The notes under the pieces: model-generated
What the model was told of the DNA's origin: nothing
The model's input: the letters and a program-made list of their open reading frames with translations, nothing else
Database searches by the model: none
Assembly: GCF_000317225.1 (NCBI RefSeq)
Contig: NZ_AJLL01000012.1
Coordinates: forward strand, 1-64,000
Length of the DNA: 64,000 bases
Reading direction: 5' to 3'
Source of the DNA: Fischerella thermalis PCC 7521
GTDB lineage: Bacteria; Cyanobacteriota; Cyanobacteriia; Cyanobacteriales; Nostocaceae
In this document: positions 18,748 through 27,311 of the stretch, piece by piece
Layout: each line of letters opens with the position of its first letter
How positions within the stretch are numbered: the stretch's first letter is position 1
Program-made: the position numbers and the translations under genes

Positions 18748-20168
18748 GCAAACACCATCCAGAATAATAGGATCAACATCAGACTCATCATTCCAATCAG
18801 ATGCTCAAATTGTTCAATTACACGCGGCAGCTTGAGTACTGATCGTCGAAAAATCAAAAAATATGCGATCCAGCCCACACCGATAATCGCGAGTGGTTTG
18901 ATAATATTTGCGACAGTATACGCCTCAAAGTACACTATATTGGCCAGAATCAGACTAGCAATCAACAGGATTACCGCTGGCCAAAAACCGCGTTGCACCT
19001 CACCCTGTCCGCCACGTGGTAGAAAGATGAATTTGGCAAATGATATTGCTGTTCCCAGGGCTGCAATGTTCATGGCGATCGCTTGCCAAGGGAGAAAATT
19101 TTTCGATGTCAACACCTTCGCCCCAAAGCCAGACAACATGGGAAAGCCTGAAATCGAGAAACTGGCCATGACTAGGGCCATCCAGACTCTAGTATTGATC
19201 GGCTTTTGTTGTAACTCCTTGAAGTTGCGGCTAGGTAAGGCGCCGGCGGTCATAAACAGCGCTGATTTGACCAGCCCGTGGGTCAATGCATAAAAGCCAC
19301 CTACTTTCGGTGCAGCCAGGATAAAGCCTAACTGGGAAACTGTGTGAAACGCCAGCATTCGCTTGGTATCCTTTTCAAAGACTGCATAGAACACTCCCAG
19401 CAGTGCTGTCCCAACTCCGAAGAGCCTGATTATTGGATCAAACTCATTTACCATCAGCGCACAACGCACCAACGGATAGACACCAGCCTTGACCACAATT
19501 CCCGACAGCATGGCCGACACGGGTGTTTCGGCTTCGGAATGGGTCAACGGTAGCCACAATCCTGATATAAAGATTCCTCCCTTGACCAAGAGTCCCAGAA
19601 AAATTAGAGCAATTGCTTCGGGAGGTGCGCCGCGCAAACTGGCAAAACTAAACGAATGATTGGCCTTATACGCCAGCACTGCGCCCACCAGATAAAACAG
19701 CATTGCCACGTTGCTAATAAACAGATAGCGTAAAGCTACCCAAATTGAGCGATCGCTGCGGGGATAGGCAATCAAGAGAAACGCAGCAATCCCGCTCACC
19801 TCTAACGCCACATACAAGCTGATAAAATCCGCACAGACAAACGCGGCATTAATACTGCCATGCAAAATGATAGTCTGGGCATAAAAAAAAGCTGTCTTAT
19901 TGCTGTACCAACAGTAGAGCATTACCGCCACCGTTACCAGGGCATTTGTCAATATGAAGTAGCCACTCAATTGGTCAATCACTAATGTGACGCCGAAATT
20001 ATCCAGTAATTGCAGTGTCAGTGGCGGTTTGGTAAATAGCAGCATCGCATATCCACCAGAAACAAGGGCCATCCCCAGTGCGAGGTAGCGATCCAGTTTC
20101 GGGATTAGATAAATTACGAACCCTAAAAAAAACGGGAGTCCGATCCAGGCAATCGTAAAAGTACTCAT
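18732..20168 (-). CDS. mrpD: Mrp antiporter subunit D (NuoN/NuoM-like)
   Basis: 478 aa polytopic protein with about 13-14 membrane segments, of the proton-conducting antiporter type shared with complex I. Conserved features include the TM5 glutamate in ISLYVALEVSGIAAFLL (near residue 124), the lysine-containing LGLLVKGGIFISGLWLPLTHSEAETPVSAMLSG segment, and the KRMLAFHTVSQLGFI region. It is the largest subunit here and, with MrpA reduced, the main candidate ion pathway. Start ATG overlaps the mrpC stop by 4 bp. Confidence 0.93.
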   Translation of the reverse strand: MSTFTIAWIGLPFFLGFVIYLIPKLDRYLALGMALVSGGYAMLLFTKPPLTLQLLDNFGVTLVIDQLSGYFILTNALVTVAVMLYCWYSNKTAFFYAQTIILHGSINAAFVCADFISLYVALEVSGIAAFLLIAYPRSDRSIWVALRYLFISNVAMLFYLVGAVLAYKANHSFSFASLRGAPPEAIALIFLGLLVKGGIFISGLWLPLTHSEAETPVSAMLSGIVVKAGVYPLVRCALMVNEFDPIIRLFGVGTALLGVFYAVFEKDTKRMLAFHTVSQLGFILAAPKVGGFYALTHGLVKSALFMTAGALPSRNFKELQQKPINTRVWMALVMASFSISGFPMLSGFGAKVLTSKNFLPWQAIAMNIAALGTAISFAKFIFLPRGGQGEVQRGFWPAVILLIASLILANIVYFEAYTVANIIKPLAIIGVGWIAYFLIFRRSVLKLPRVIEQFEHLIGMMSLMLILLFWMVFAWLGI

Positions 20169-20500
20169 GGCGTATTATTCTTCTCGATTTCGTTGCTTTC
20201 TAATGTTGGGTTATCCCGTGCCAACTTTATGACACCGACCAGCATTAAGGCTTGAATCGAAAAGCCGATCACAATCGCCGTTAATATAACCGCCTGGGGA
20301 ACCGGATCGGAGTAAGCGACATTTTTGACGTCTGAAAAAATGGGTGTGAACAAGCCATCTCGCGATGCTATCAGCACGTAATAGGCGATAACCCCCGTAC
20401 TCATCACATCCATAGAGATGATCTTCATCACAAGATTTTTTTTAAGGATAATGCCGAAAAATCCGCACAATATTGTTGCAAATATACATGCTTCTAACAC
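20165..20500 (-). CDS. mrpC: Mrp antiporter subunit C (NuoK-like)
   Basis: 111 aa, three hydrophobic segments as in NuoK/MnhC (about residues 1-17, 25-46, 70-93), including DPVPQAVILTAIVIGFSIQA, the family signature with the conserved DP.PQA.(V/I)LTAIVI. First gene of the operon. Its upstream region (20501-20657) holds the promoter and abuts a transposase stub. Confidence 0.92.
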   Translation of the reverse strand: MLEACIFATILCGFFGIILKKNLVMKIISMDVMSTGVIAYYVLIASRDGLFTPIFSDVKNVAYSDPVPQAVILTAIVIGFSIQALMLVGVIKLARDNPTLESNEIEKNNTP

Positions 20501-20657
20501 GGGAATTGCCTGTTGGATAAGGGTTGACCGTAACTTTATGTAAAAAAATAAACTACTTTTCTAGAACTTTAAAAATTCCTTAGGAATCAACAATTCTGTT
20601 GGCTATAGCTGTACACTTTTATCCAGAGAAGGTTTTCGGCCACTGTGGTCTGTTCGT

Positions 20658-20804
20658 TCACTTTCTCTCATCACCCTCCCTAGATACCCTCCCTAGATAT
20701 GGACGGAACACTTGCTCCCGGGTTTGCCGACTAAAAATTTCGTCAAACCGACCACACCATGACTCAAAACATTTTGGCATTGCTGATACAAATGCCTGTT
20801 TCAT
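20658..20804 (-). mobile_element. N-terminal stub of an IS701-like transposase
   Basis: A 48-codon frame starting at ATG 20804 with AAGGAG upstream reads CFESWCGRFDEIFSRQ and FRPYLG, which resembles the extreme N-terminus of IS701-family transposases (C..SWC.RFD..F.......FR.YL.GLL). The frame stops at 20658 and no catalytic domain follows, so only the 5' end of an element remains. No terminal inverted repeats were identified. It sits about 160 bp upstream of mrpC and could have brought or disrupted promoter sequence. Confidence 0.6.
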
Positions 20805-21078
20805 TAGACGCTACTCCTTATTGAGTCTGACGCAAAAGCCACTCCCAATAAGTATTTTCGCTTATTTTTGTACTTCTTTTTTACAAAGTTTCATATAATT
20901 TTTTGATGGAAATGCATTGATATAACTCTATACATCAAATCACATTACATCAACAATATTATGGGAATCTGGTTTAATGCTTCAAAGGTTTTGAAGATAG
21001 AAGCTTTTTTGTTTAAGGTTTATCCCTACTTTATCCCTATACCCTAGCCCTTTGGTAATGTAAGTTAAAATCATGTAC

Positions 21079-21186
21079 TCTCTTGGTGTCTTAGTGTCTT
21101 TGTGGTTAATAAAATGATTTTTTCACCACCAAGACCCAAAGACACGAAGGTGAAAAGTTCATAATCGTGCAAAGTTTATTGGGATT
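21079..21186. repeat. Dispersed repeat with inverted arms (copy 1)
   Basis: The arm CTTGGTGTCTTAGTGTCTTTG (21079-21105 region) and the opposing ACCACCAAGACCCAAAGACAC (21123-21147 region) can form a long imperfect hairpin. The right part, 21124-21186, also matches 41792-41856 at roughly 80-85% by eye (shared core AAAGACACGAAGGTGAAAAG, then TTGGGATT). It is a non-coding dispersed repeat. Confidence 0.75.
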
Positions 21187-21222
21187 GGAACCTACCACTG
21201 TCTCGTGCGTGTCAAAGCAGTG

Positions 21223-22410
21223 TTAACGTTGGAAATTAAGATTTCTCAGACGACGTAATAGCCTAATCAGTGGTGATTCTATCTTGAGTTCAAAAGCTAA
21301 AAATTGGGTGCGTTGCAGAGAGTTAAAGTTATTGTCGCTGACAAGGATTAATGAGCGCTGTCCATTTGGCAATTTGGGACCAAGAGTTAAACCTTCGATG
21401 TTGTCTAAAAATATGTCAAGTTTTCTTAAATCTAAGAGTAGTTTTTTCTGGACTGGTTTAATGTTTTTGGTATCTAATGCCAAAATACTTTCGACATTAT
21501 GAATATCCGAAGCTCCTGCTAAAGAAACTTGAAACAGTGCAATATAAAATTCTAAACCAGTAAAAGCCCGTTCTAAACTCAGAAAATGTCCTTGATTGTC
21601 AAGAGCTATTAAATCAGGTATGCCACTAGCAAATTTACGGGATATATTAAAAAATGGTGCGATTGGTTCAGTGAGATAAAGAAATTCTTTTTCTGGTTGA
21701 TTGGTCAATAGATTATATTGCAAAATTCGACATGGACTACTAGTATTTGGCTTTGCTGGTGAGCCATCTTGGATGAGAGCATTCTCAGTGACTGTGAATA
21801 AATTGTTCTCGTTAGGTGTAATGGTGAGACCTTCAAAAGCTAAGTTGTTGCGGATACCTTGTTTTCCACTCTTCTCTGGTAAAAATTTCGTTGGTATAGT
21901 TAGTGTTGTTAATGCTCTACCGGAAGATAAAGAGAACTCTTTGATAAAAGGGTTTATTAATTGATTTGCATCACCTTCGGAAGAAATAAATACTGTGGAT
22001 TTGCTAGTTAAGGCTATTCCTTCTGCATCGATACTACCAGCAGCGAATGTTTTACCAGCTTCATTAAGTAGTGGAGTGACAGCAATAGTAGTAACGCCAC
22101 TATCTTGAAGTGAACCTTTGCTTAGGTCTATTTTGAAAGTGTAAAAACGAGCAGCAGCTTTGTTGCTACGGTCATCAGATATGGCATAATACAGGTCATT
22201 TTTAGCATCATAGGTGATGCCAGATAAACCTCCGACTTCTGTTTTTTGAAATAAAAATTTTTTGGGTAAAGTAGCAGAACCAATAAATTTTATTTCTGCA
22301 ATTTCAACAGCAGCTGAGCTTAAATTACTAAAGAATAAACTGATGACTAAAATGGGGAGAAAAAATAAAATAATTTGGGGAAATTTACGGATTTTTCTGA
22401 ATAAGTGCAT
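21223..22410 (-). CDS. Exported esterase-like phytase family protein
   Basis: 395 aa. Residues 1-34 form a signal peptide with a hydrophobic core (IILFFLPILVISLFF) and SSAA cleavage region. The mature protein resembles the phytase-like beta-propeller domain (PF13449 type): VGGLSGITYDAKNDLYYAISDDRS near residue 60, SIDAEGIALTSKSTVFISSEGD, then NLAFEGLTITPNENNLFTVTENAL and DNIEGLTLGPKLPNGQRSLILVSDNNF near the C-terminus. The repeated (E/I)G(L/I)(T/A).(D/T) blades fit this. Substrate unknown; probably periplasmic. ATG start, monocistronic. Confidence 0.85.
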   Translation of the reverse strand: MHLFRKIRKFPQIILFFLPILVISLFFSNLSSAAVEIAEIKFIGSATLPKKFLFQKTEVGGLSGITYDAKNDLYYAISDDRSNKAAARFYTFKIDLSKGSLQDSGVTTIAVTPLLNEAGKTFAAGSIDAEGIALTSKSTVFISSEGDANQLINPFIKEFSLSSGRALTTLTIPTKFLPEKSGKQGIRNNLAFEGLTITPNENNLFTVTENALIQDGSPAKPNTSSPCRILQYNLLTNQPEKEFLYLTEPIAPFFNISRKFASGIPDLIALDNQGHFLSLERAFTGLEFYIALFQVSLAGASDIHNVESILALDTKNIKPVQKKLLLDLRKLDIFLDNIEGLTLGPKLPNGQRSLILVSDNNFNSLQRTQFLAFELKIESPLIRLLRRLRNLNFQR

Positions 22411-22455
22411 GGCTAAGCGTTGCTAACTACAAAAATCAACAACACGATATCATGC

Positions 22456-24174
22456 TCAGTCCGCAAAAAAGTTGACAAGCCAGTCTTTGACGCTGCGTGT
22501 AGCGCGGCAATCATCTTCGTTGTAAGATTGAATTTTTTCTAGTAAGGTGCGATCGCCTGTTCTTAACCACTGATCATACCAGTATATACACTTAGCGCCA
22601 CTTGCTTCTGGATTGCGCCACTCGAATCCTAACCAACGAGCGATCGCTTTTAAGGCGTAACTTTCCACAGGCAATGCTACACTTTGGGTTAATTTTTCAT
22701 ATACATCTACAAACCGATTCAGTATGGGCTGGACAACAGCGTGGGGAGTACGGTAAAGTTTACCCAGCCGTTTGACTGTATCAGATTCGTACACGCAAAA
22801 ATGATAAATTGGCGCATCCGGATATTGCCATACTAAGTCCAAAAATTGCTGCCATATTAATTCTTCGTCTTCTGGTTTTTCTGCTAAAAAAGAATAAAAT
22901 TGTTCTGTATTGGTTTGTCTGTCAACAACCAAAACCCCTAATAAGTAATCCAAATTTAGATCTGGTTGGGCTTCAATGTCAAAATAAAACTCAATCGGTG
23001 CTGTAAGTGATATGTCTGGATGTGAGTTATTAACACTCAGATAATTTATTTGCTGTGGAGAAAGTAGCAGTGAATTCAGTTTTGGGTAAATACCACTGAC
23101 TACCATAGTTTCGTTTGTAGTTCCATCATCTTCGATAGTGGAAATTTTGTCTTGACAAGGTAATATGAGTGGGCGATTTTCTAATACAGCTTGAGCTTGG
23201 ATGACAATTTTACAAGCGACTTCGCTATCAAAACCAGGTAGATTTTCCAGTAAAGTTGGACTTGTTTTTGCTAAAGATTCTAATGTGGTGATATTTAGTG
23301 CTTGTAGTTGAGTGTAGCGAACGGGTGTGACACCTGGTAGTAGAGAGAGGTGTTTTTGAGATTGAGCGATCGCATAACAACTACTATACCAATGGCAAAG
23401 GTTGCATTTTTGACGACTAATAAATACTTCTGGTGCTTGCTGTCTTTCCAGAGTTTGAATTAACTCCCACAACATTCGCTGCATTTGTGGCATAGCTTTC
23501 ATCAAATCTACTGGATATCTGGTCTGTTTACCACGTAAAATTAGCCAAGGCGTTTCGGGTTCTGCTTGCTGCACCATCGCCAAAACTTGGGTGTGAAATG
23601 CTGCTACAGTTTGATACTCCAGCTTAGGACGTTTTCCCAGTTCAATATTCACCGGAACATACATCCAATTTCCAAAGCAAGATTGTCCTGGCTTTTTTAT
23701 GAGTAAATCTGGACGGCTGAGAAGGGTATATCTTTCTAAATTAGGAGAAATGGGAGAAGCAGACGGGAAACGAAGACACGGAGAAATGGGCGATGTTGCT
23801 GATAAGTTTTCTGCATCCGTATCTGTAATATTCTCTGCGTCTGTCAATTCATGTGGGTACCACTGGACATCAGAGTACTGAGTTAACAGCACACCATGAT
23901 AAATACACTCTACGCCCTGCTGCATTAATTCCAAAGTAGCGGCTTTCGCTCTGTTCCAGTCTCCTTGGGGATAACTGGGTTTGTAAAAATTCCACTGTGA
24001 GACAATAGTTTTTTGGTATAAGATTTTGTCTTGTTGCAACTTTAGGAGCAAGTCATTTGCACCATCTGTTTCCCTGAAGTCACCGTGGATATCTAAATAA
24101 GGTCGGCGCTTACAGCGATGGTATTGCAGTAGTAGTTCAGCATTTATTAACATTTCATATATTGTAAATCCCAA
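22456..24174 (-). CDS. TM0106-family RecB-like nuclease with RNase H-like domain
   Basis: 572 aa as drawn; the ATG at 24153 (MLINAELLLQYHRCKRR) better matches the family start. The N-terminal half is a PD-(D/E)XK/RecB-like nuclease with an Fe-S type cysteine set (YHRCKRR, then CNLCHWYSSC near residue 258). A short HhH-like region (ITTLESLAKTSPTLLENLPG) precedes a C-terminal DEDD exonuclease-like domain starting at FYFDIEAQPDLNLDYLLGV and ending with YNEDDCRATRSVKDWL. Function is unknown beyond predicted nuclease. Odd: residues about 124-146 (ATSPISPCLRFPSASPISP) are low complexity and encoded by repeat-like DNA (about 23735-23795), probably a repeat insertion. Confidence 0.88.
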   Translation of the reverse strand: MGFTIYEMLINAELLLQYHRCKRRPYLDIHGDFRETDGANDLLLKLQQDKILYQKTIVSQWNFYKPSYPQGDWNRAKAATLELMQQGVECIYHGVLLTQYSDVQWYPHELTDAENITDTDAENLSATSPISPCLRFPSASPISPNLERYTLLSRPDLLIKKPGQSCFGNWMYVPVNIELGKRPKLEYQTVAAFHTQVLAMVQQAEPETPWLILRGKQTRYPVDLMKAMPQMQRMLWELIQTLERQQAPEVFISRQKCNLCHWYSSCYAIAQSQKHLSLLPGVTPVRYTQLQALNITTLESLAKTSPTLLENLPGFDSEVACKIVIQAQAVLENRPLILPCQDKISTIEDDGTTNETMVVSGIYPKLNSLLLSPQQINYLSVNNSHPDISLTAPIEFYFDIEAQPDLNLDYLLGVLVVDRQTNTEQFYSFLAEKPEDEELIWQQFLDLVWQYPDAPIYHFCVYESDTVKRLGKLYRTPHAVVQPILNRFVDVYEKLTQSVALPVESYALKAIARWLGFEWRNPEASGAKCIYWYDQWLRTGDRTLLEKIQSYNEDDCRATRSVKDWLVNFFAD

Positions 24175-24640
24175 AGGCTGATAAGCTTGGGGTTTTGGGA
24201 CTAAAGTTACCAGTTTTGATTGTCCTACTCCTGGTATTACACTTTTGTATTGTTTAGCTTTAGTAGACTACCAAACAGCATTAATTTTTGTATAGCCTTA
24301 TATTATTCTAAGATACTACAGTTCTGATAGTCTATTGGCAACAAATTTACCAGAAAATCTCTTAGCATTACTCGTTACTCACCAAGCCAATAAATTCTGC
24401 TGGGCAAATTTCCATGAAATCATTTTTAGTCATTGTAATATACGCCCAATGTGGATTAAAAATATGACAACAATCTTGTTGAAAAATTAAACACCGATGA
24501 ACACAGATAGATTATCAGTGTGCATCTGTGTTCCATGAGTGTTCGTTAACCAATAAACTCTGGACATTACCAAAAAACCTTATTGATTCTTAAATTCACG
24601 ATTAGATGTAATATTTTTATTAATCAATTATTGAACATAG
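24175..24640. other. Spacer left of the small RNA candidate
   Basis: About 466 bp, AT-rich. At 24500-24542 the 9-bp arms AACACAGAT / ATCTGTGTT form part of a dispersed repeat also seen at about 30787-30823 (ATCTGTGTCTATCGGTGTGC). No gene was recognised. Confidence 0.45.
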
Positions 24641-24762
24641 AAAAGGGCATCTTTTTAGAGATGCCCGTCTTGCAGGATAACACCCGCAAAGGGTGTACCT
24701 ACACCTTCCCAACAATCAGCAACAGTGACTAAATGTGTGATTAGCCACACTCACAGTCACAG
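24640..24762 (-). ncRNA. Candidate small RNA with three stem-loops
   Basis: Read on the minus strand, three hairpins follow each other. 24760-24725: outer stem GTGACT/AGTCAC and inner stem GTGTG/CACAC separated by a 4x4 internal loop. 24696-24680: ACACCC/GGGTGT with a 5-nt loop. 24666-24645: an 8-bp stem GGGCATCT/AGATGCCC followed by TTTT, a good intrinsic terminator. A TAGTAT box (24773-24768) would place the transcript start near 24761, right at the first hairpin. No long open frame. Length would be about 120 nt. Family unknown; it could instead be the 3' leader/terminator region of the upstream O-antigen ligase mRNA. Confidence 0.5.
24645..24666 (-). terminator. Intrinsic terminator
   Basis: 8-bp GC-rich stem with a 6-nt loop followed on the minus strand by TTTTC. 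It terminates either the candidate small RNA or read-through from the O-antigen ligase-like gene ending at 24878. Confidence 0.75.
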
Positions 24763-24767
24763 ACGTG

Positions 24768-24773
24768 ATACTA
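24768..24773 (-). promoter_or_regulatory. Possible -10 element of the small RNA candidate
   Basis: TAGTAT on the minus strand fits TANNNT and lies 7-8 nt upstream of the first hairpin. No good -35 hexamer is seen 17 bp further up. A GTA-N8-AAC partial match to the NtcA consensus (24774-24787) lies too close for ordinary activation. Confidence 0.35.
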
Positions 24774-24877
24774 GTAATTTTATTAACTCAATATTTAACT
24801 GCCACCTGTGTATATACTTAAGTTTTTCTCACTGTTGATTTAGTGTAGATAATGTCGAAAATAGTTTTTTCACTACG

Positions 24878-26257
24878 CTAAATGTGCTTAGCAATTAATT
24901 TCTCGTAATGACTGTAGCGATAAACTACGCCAGAAATGGCAGCGATAATCAACCACGAAAGCGTATTTAGTCGCAAATCAAAAAGCGTCACATCTACTGT
25001 ATTAAATAATACCCAAACTCCCAAGACTACTTGATAACTGAAAAATATTAATCTGTCTTCGGTTTTGAGAGTTTTGGAATTTAGCAACAGTTGCATACCT
25101 GCTAGAAATATCCAACCCAGTAAAGCACAAAATAAAATAGTTGCGGGCAATCCAGTTTCAGCAGATAGCATCAAAAAAAAGTTGTGGGGATGGCCCAACC
25201 AAATATGCATTTTTGCTTGGTAAAGTTGGGTAAAGTTGCGTAAACCCCAACCAGTCCAAGGACGTTGCTGAGTTAATGTCCAGGCAAATTGCCACTGAGT
25301 TTTGCGCAGGAGAGCAACTGGTCTATCTGGATACATTTGGTCATTTAACCGCGCCCAGAAGTAAGCAGGTATGAATTTGCGAAATAATTCAGCGATCGGT
25401 TGAGGAGCAAAGGCAGCTAAAAGTATACTTGTGGCTATGGCAGTGATACCAGCAACCAAAAAGTGCCAACCTTGATAAAGTGCATAAACTAAACAGGCAA
25501 AAACAGCGATCGCCCATGCATTACGTGAGTTGGTTAAAATTAATCCCACAAAATCAACAATTACTATTATGGTAAGGAAAAGCAGTGAGAGAGTGGGAGA
25601 AAAAAGACGCAAGGGAGAATAACTAATAACTCTTGAGTTTTGAGTTTTGAGTTTTGAGTTTTGATATTCTTCTAACCATAAACCTAACCCCAGCACAAAG
25701 GCTATTACCAAATAACCAGCCAAAGTGTTAGCGTACATGAAGGTAGAAGCCATACGACCAGGTGGGTTTCCTCCTGATGCGATCGCCAAACCAAAAATCT
25801 TTTCCCAGTATCGTGGTGTAGTCCAACCAAAAAATAATTGCCCCAAGCCAAGGACGACTACCACTACAGAAGTACTCACTAAAATCCAAGATAGCTGTCG
25901 CAGTTGTTGTGGTGTTTGAATTAAGACACTAAAAGCTGCAAAAAATAAAATGAATGGCAAGAAATTCGATAGACCAAGAATTGCCTCCTTTTGATCAAAG
26001 GCAAAAACAGTACTAAGAACAAGCAATATACTTAAAAGCGTAAATCCTAAATTATGAGGTTGACGAATAATACTACGATATTTTATTAGCCATGTTCCCA
26101 ACAATGCCACACCTAAAAGCACGCTTCCCCACAATGGCGCTAATGGAAAGATAAGCAATCCTACCTGGGCGGAACTCCACAATAATTGCAGTTTAGGGTC
26201 AGGATGACTTAAAAAAGGTAATTTATACTTGGTCATTTGTTTTTTGTCATTAGTCAT
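24878..26257 (-). CDS. O-antigen ligase/polymerase-like membrane protein
   Basis: 459 aa with about 11-12 membrane segments, Wzy/WaaL type (O-antigen ligase superfamily, related to cyanobacterial IctB-like proteins). Family features are the large hydrophilic loop around residues 285-340 (YFWARLNDQMYPDRPVALLRKTQWQFAW, then PWTGWGLRNFTQLYQ and HPHNFFLMLSAETGLPA, with the conserved H/N). It may polymerise or attach a surface glycan; the substrate is unknown. Odd: the N-terminal MTNDKKQMTK is encoded by GTCATTAGTCATT-type repeats, and residues about 199-208 (KLKTQNSRV) by four copies of GAGTTTT. An internal ATG (MTKYKLPFL, 26236) is an alternative start. Confidence 0.87.
   Translation of the reverse strand: MTNDKKQMTKYKLPFLSHPDPKLQLLWSSAQVGLLIFPLAPLWGSVLLGVALLGTWLIKYRSIIRQPHNLGFTLLSILLVLSTVFAFDQKEAILGLSNFLPFILFFAAFSVLIQTPQQLRQLSWILVSTSVVVVVLGLGQLFFGWTTPRYWEKIFGLAIASGGNPPGRMASTFMYANTLAGYLVIAFVLGLGLWLEEYQNSKLKTQNSRVISYSPLRLFSPTLSLLFLTIIVIVDFVGLILTNSRNAWAIAVFACLVYALYQGWHFLVAGITAIATSILLAAFAPQPIAELFRKFIPAYFWARLNDQMYPDRPVALLRKTQWQFAWTLTQQRPWTGWGLRNFTQLYQAKMHIWLGHPHNFFLMLSAETGLPATILFCALLGWIFLAGMQLLLNSKTLKTEDRLIFFSYQVVLGVWVLFNTVDVTLFDLRLNTLSWLIIAAISGVVYRYSHYEKLIAKHI
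25635..25662. repeat. Four perfect 7-bp repeats inside a coding region
   Basis: GAGTTTT x4 in the plus strand, reading on the minus strand as codons for Lys/Thr/Gln/Asn/Ser in a hydrophilic loop of the O-antigen ligase-like protein. 28 bp is not a multiple of three, so flanking bases must complete the frame. Confidence 0.85.
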
Positions 26258-26363
26258 TAGTCATCTGTTATTTGTCACTTGTCTGTTGTTTATTGTCAGT
26301 TGTTTCTTATATTCCAATAATCAATAACTAATGACCAATGGCTAATGACCAGTGACTATTTCG

Positions 26364-27311
26364 TCAAGCTATTTCCCAGCATTCTGCACGAGTGAGCCGA
26401 ATTTGAGCTAAAGCGAAGATAGTTGGAATTATTCGACCATAGTTAACAGCGATGGTTCTCCATCCTAAATCCGCAAAAAACCAAGCCCACATCATCGGCC
26501 CTAAAAATGCAAACACACTCCTAACAGCACCATAACGAGCTGCACTTACAGCCATACCCCGTCGTGCCATCTGCAAAGTGACGTAGTTTTGAAACTGCAT
26601 TGTAGCAGTAGCTCCACCTTGGAGTGCGGCTTGTTTGGTGACTTGATAGGTAGCGAAATGCATCGCAAATTGACGAGCAATTTGCTTCAGCAACAGTGGC
26701 TGGATCACAGAGGTGACAGCTAAAGCGCTACCTCCTTTTAAAAGTAACCCCACAGGATCACGCTGCAACGAAATTGGTAGTGGTTCATTCAGCTGTGATT
26801 TTGCTAACTGACGCTGCACTTGTGCAGTTAATTTTTGTTTTTCTTTTTCCGGCAATTTTTTCCACACCCGACCCAACAGATGTAAAAACACTTCTGCTTC
26901 TAAATCGATCGTTGATAAATCATGAGAATAAGGAATTTTTAAATGTTTACATACCTGGAGTAGTGCTTGCCGATAGGTTACCTGGTTTGTACGTCCTCGC
27001 AATACCGTCACACCATCGGCTGCCAAAAAACGAAAGCGTTCTTCCAGTGCGTCTAGCCAAGCTTCACGACCTTGGCTTTGTATTTCTATTGGTTCAGGTG
27101 TCTGAACATAATCTAGGGGATTGAACTTACGGCTAAACAGAATTGCCGTTAAGTCTTGCAATTCATCTTCGGTTGCAAGTTCGAGTGCCGCCCTCAGTTC
27201 ATCCAATTTCCCTGCCTCCCTTCCATGCAGCTTTATCCTGTACCTTATTCTACTATTAGCTTGAGGGTAGATGGCAGAGGGCATCGGAGCAGAGCACAAG
27301 GGGTGATTCAT
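26364..27311 (-). CDS. YaaW-like (UPF0174) protein
   Basis: 315 aa. Residues about 35-95 (LRAALELATEDELQDLTAILFSRKFNPLDYV) and about 150-180 are charged and helical, while residues about 205-310 hold hydrophobic or glycine-rich segments (LLLKGGSALAVTSVIQPLLL, FAFLGPMMWAWFFADLGWRTIAVNYGRIIP). This layout and the GR..PTIFALAQIRL end fit the YaaW family (ubiquinol/stress-related UPF0174; function not established). The ATG at 27311 may be upstream of the true start (MPSAIYPQ, 27287). Monocistronic. Confidence 0.75.
   Translation of the reverse strand: MNHPLCSAPMPSAIYPQANSRIRYRIKLHGREAGKLDELRAALELATEDELQDLTAILFSRKFNPLDYVQTPEPIEIQSQGREAWLDALEERFRFLAADGVTVLRGRTNQVTYRQALLQVCKHLKIPYSHDLSTIDLEAEVFLHLLGRVWKKLPEKEKQKLTAQVQRQLAKSQLNEPLPISLQRDPVGLLLKGGSALAVTSVIQPLLLKQIARQFAMHFATYQVTKQAALQGGATATMQFQNYVTLQMARRGMAVSAARYGAVRSVFAFLGPMMWAWFFADLGWRTIAVNYGRIIPTIFALAQIRLTRAECWEIA

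Larger units (their letters stand above)
20501..21222. other. Spacer upstream of the mrp operon
   Basis: 722 bp between mrpC and the phytase-like gene (both minus). It contains the transposase stub at 20658-20804, a direct duplication CCTCCCTAGATA (about 20675-20699), and at 21079-21186 an inverted and dispersed repeat (listed separately). The rest is AT-rich with no gene seen. Confidence 0.5.
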
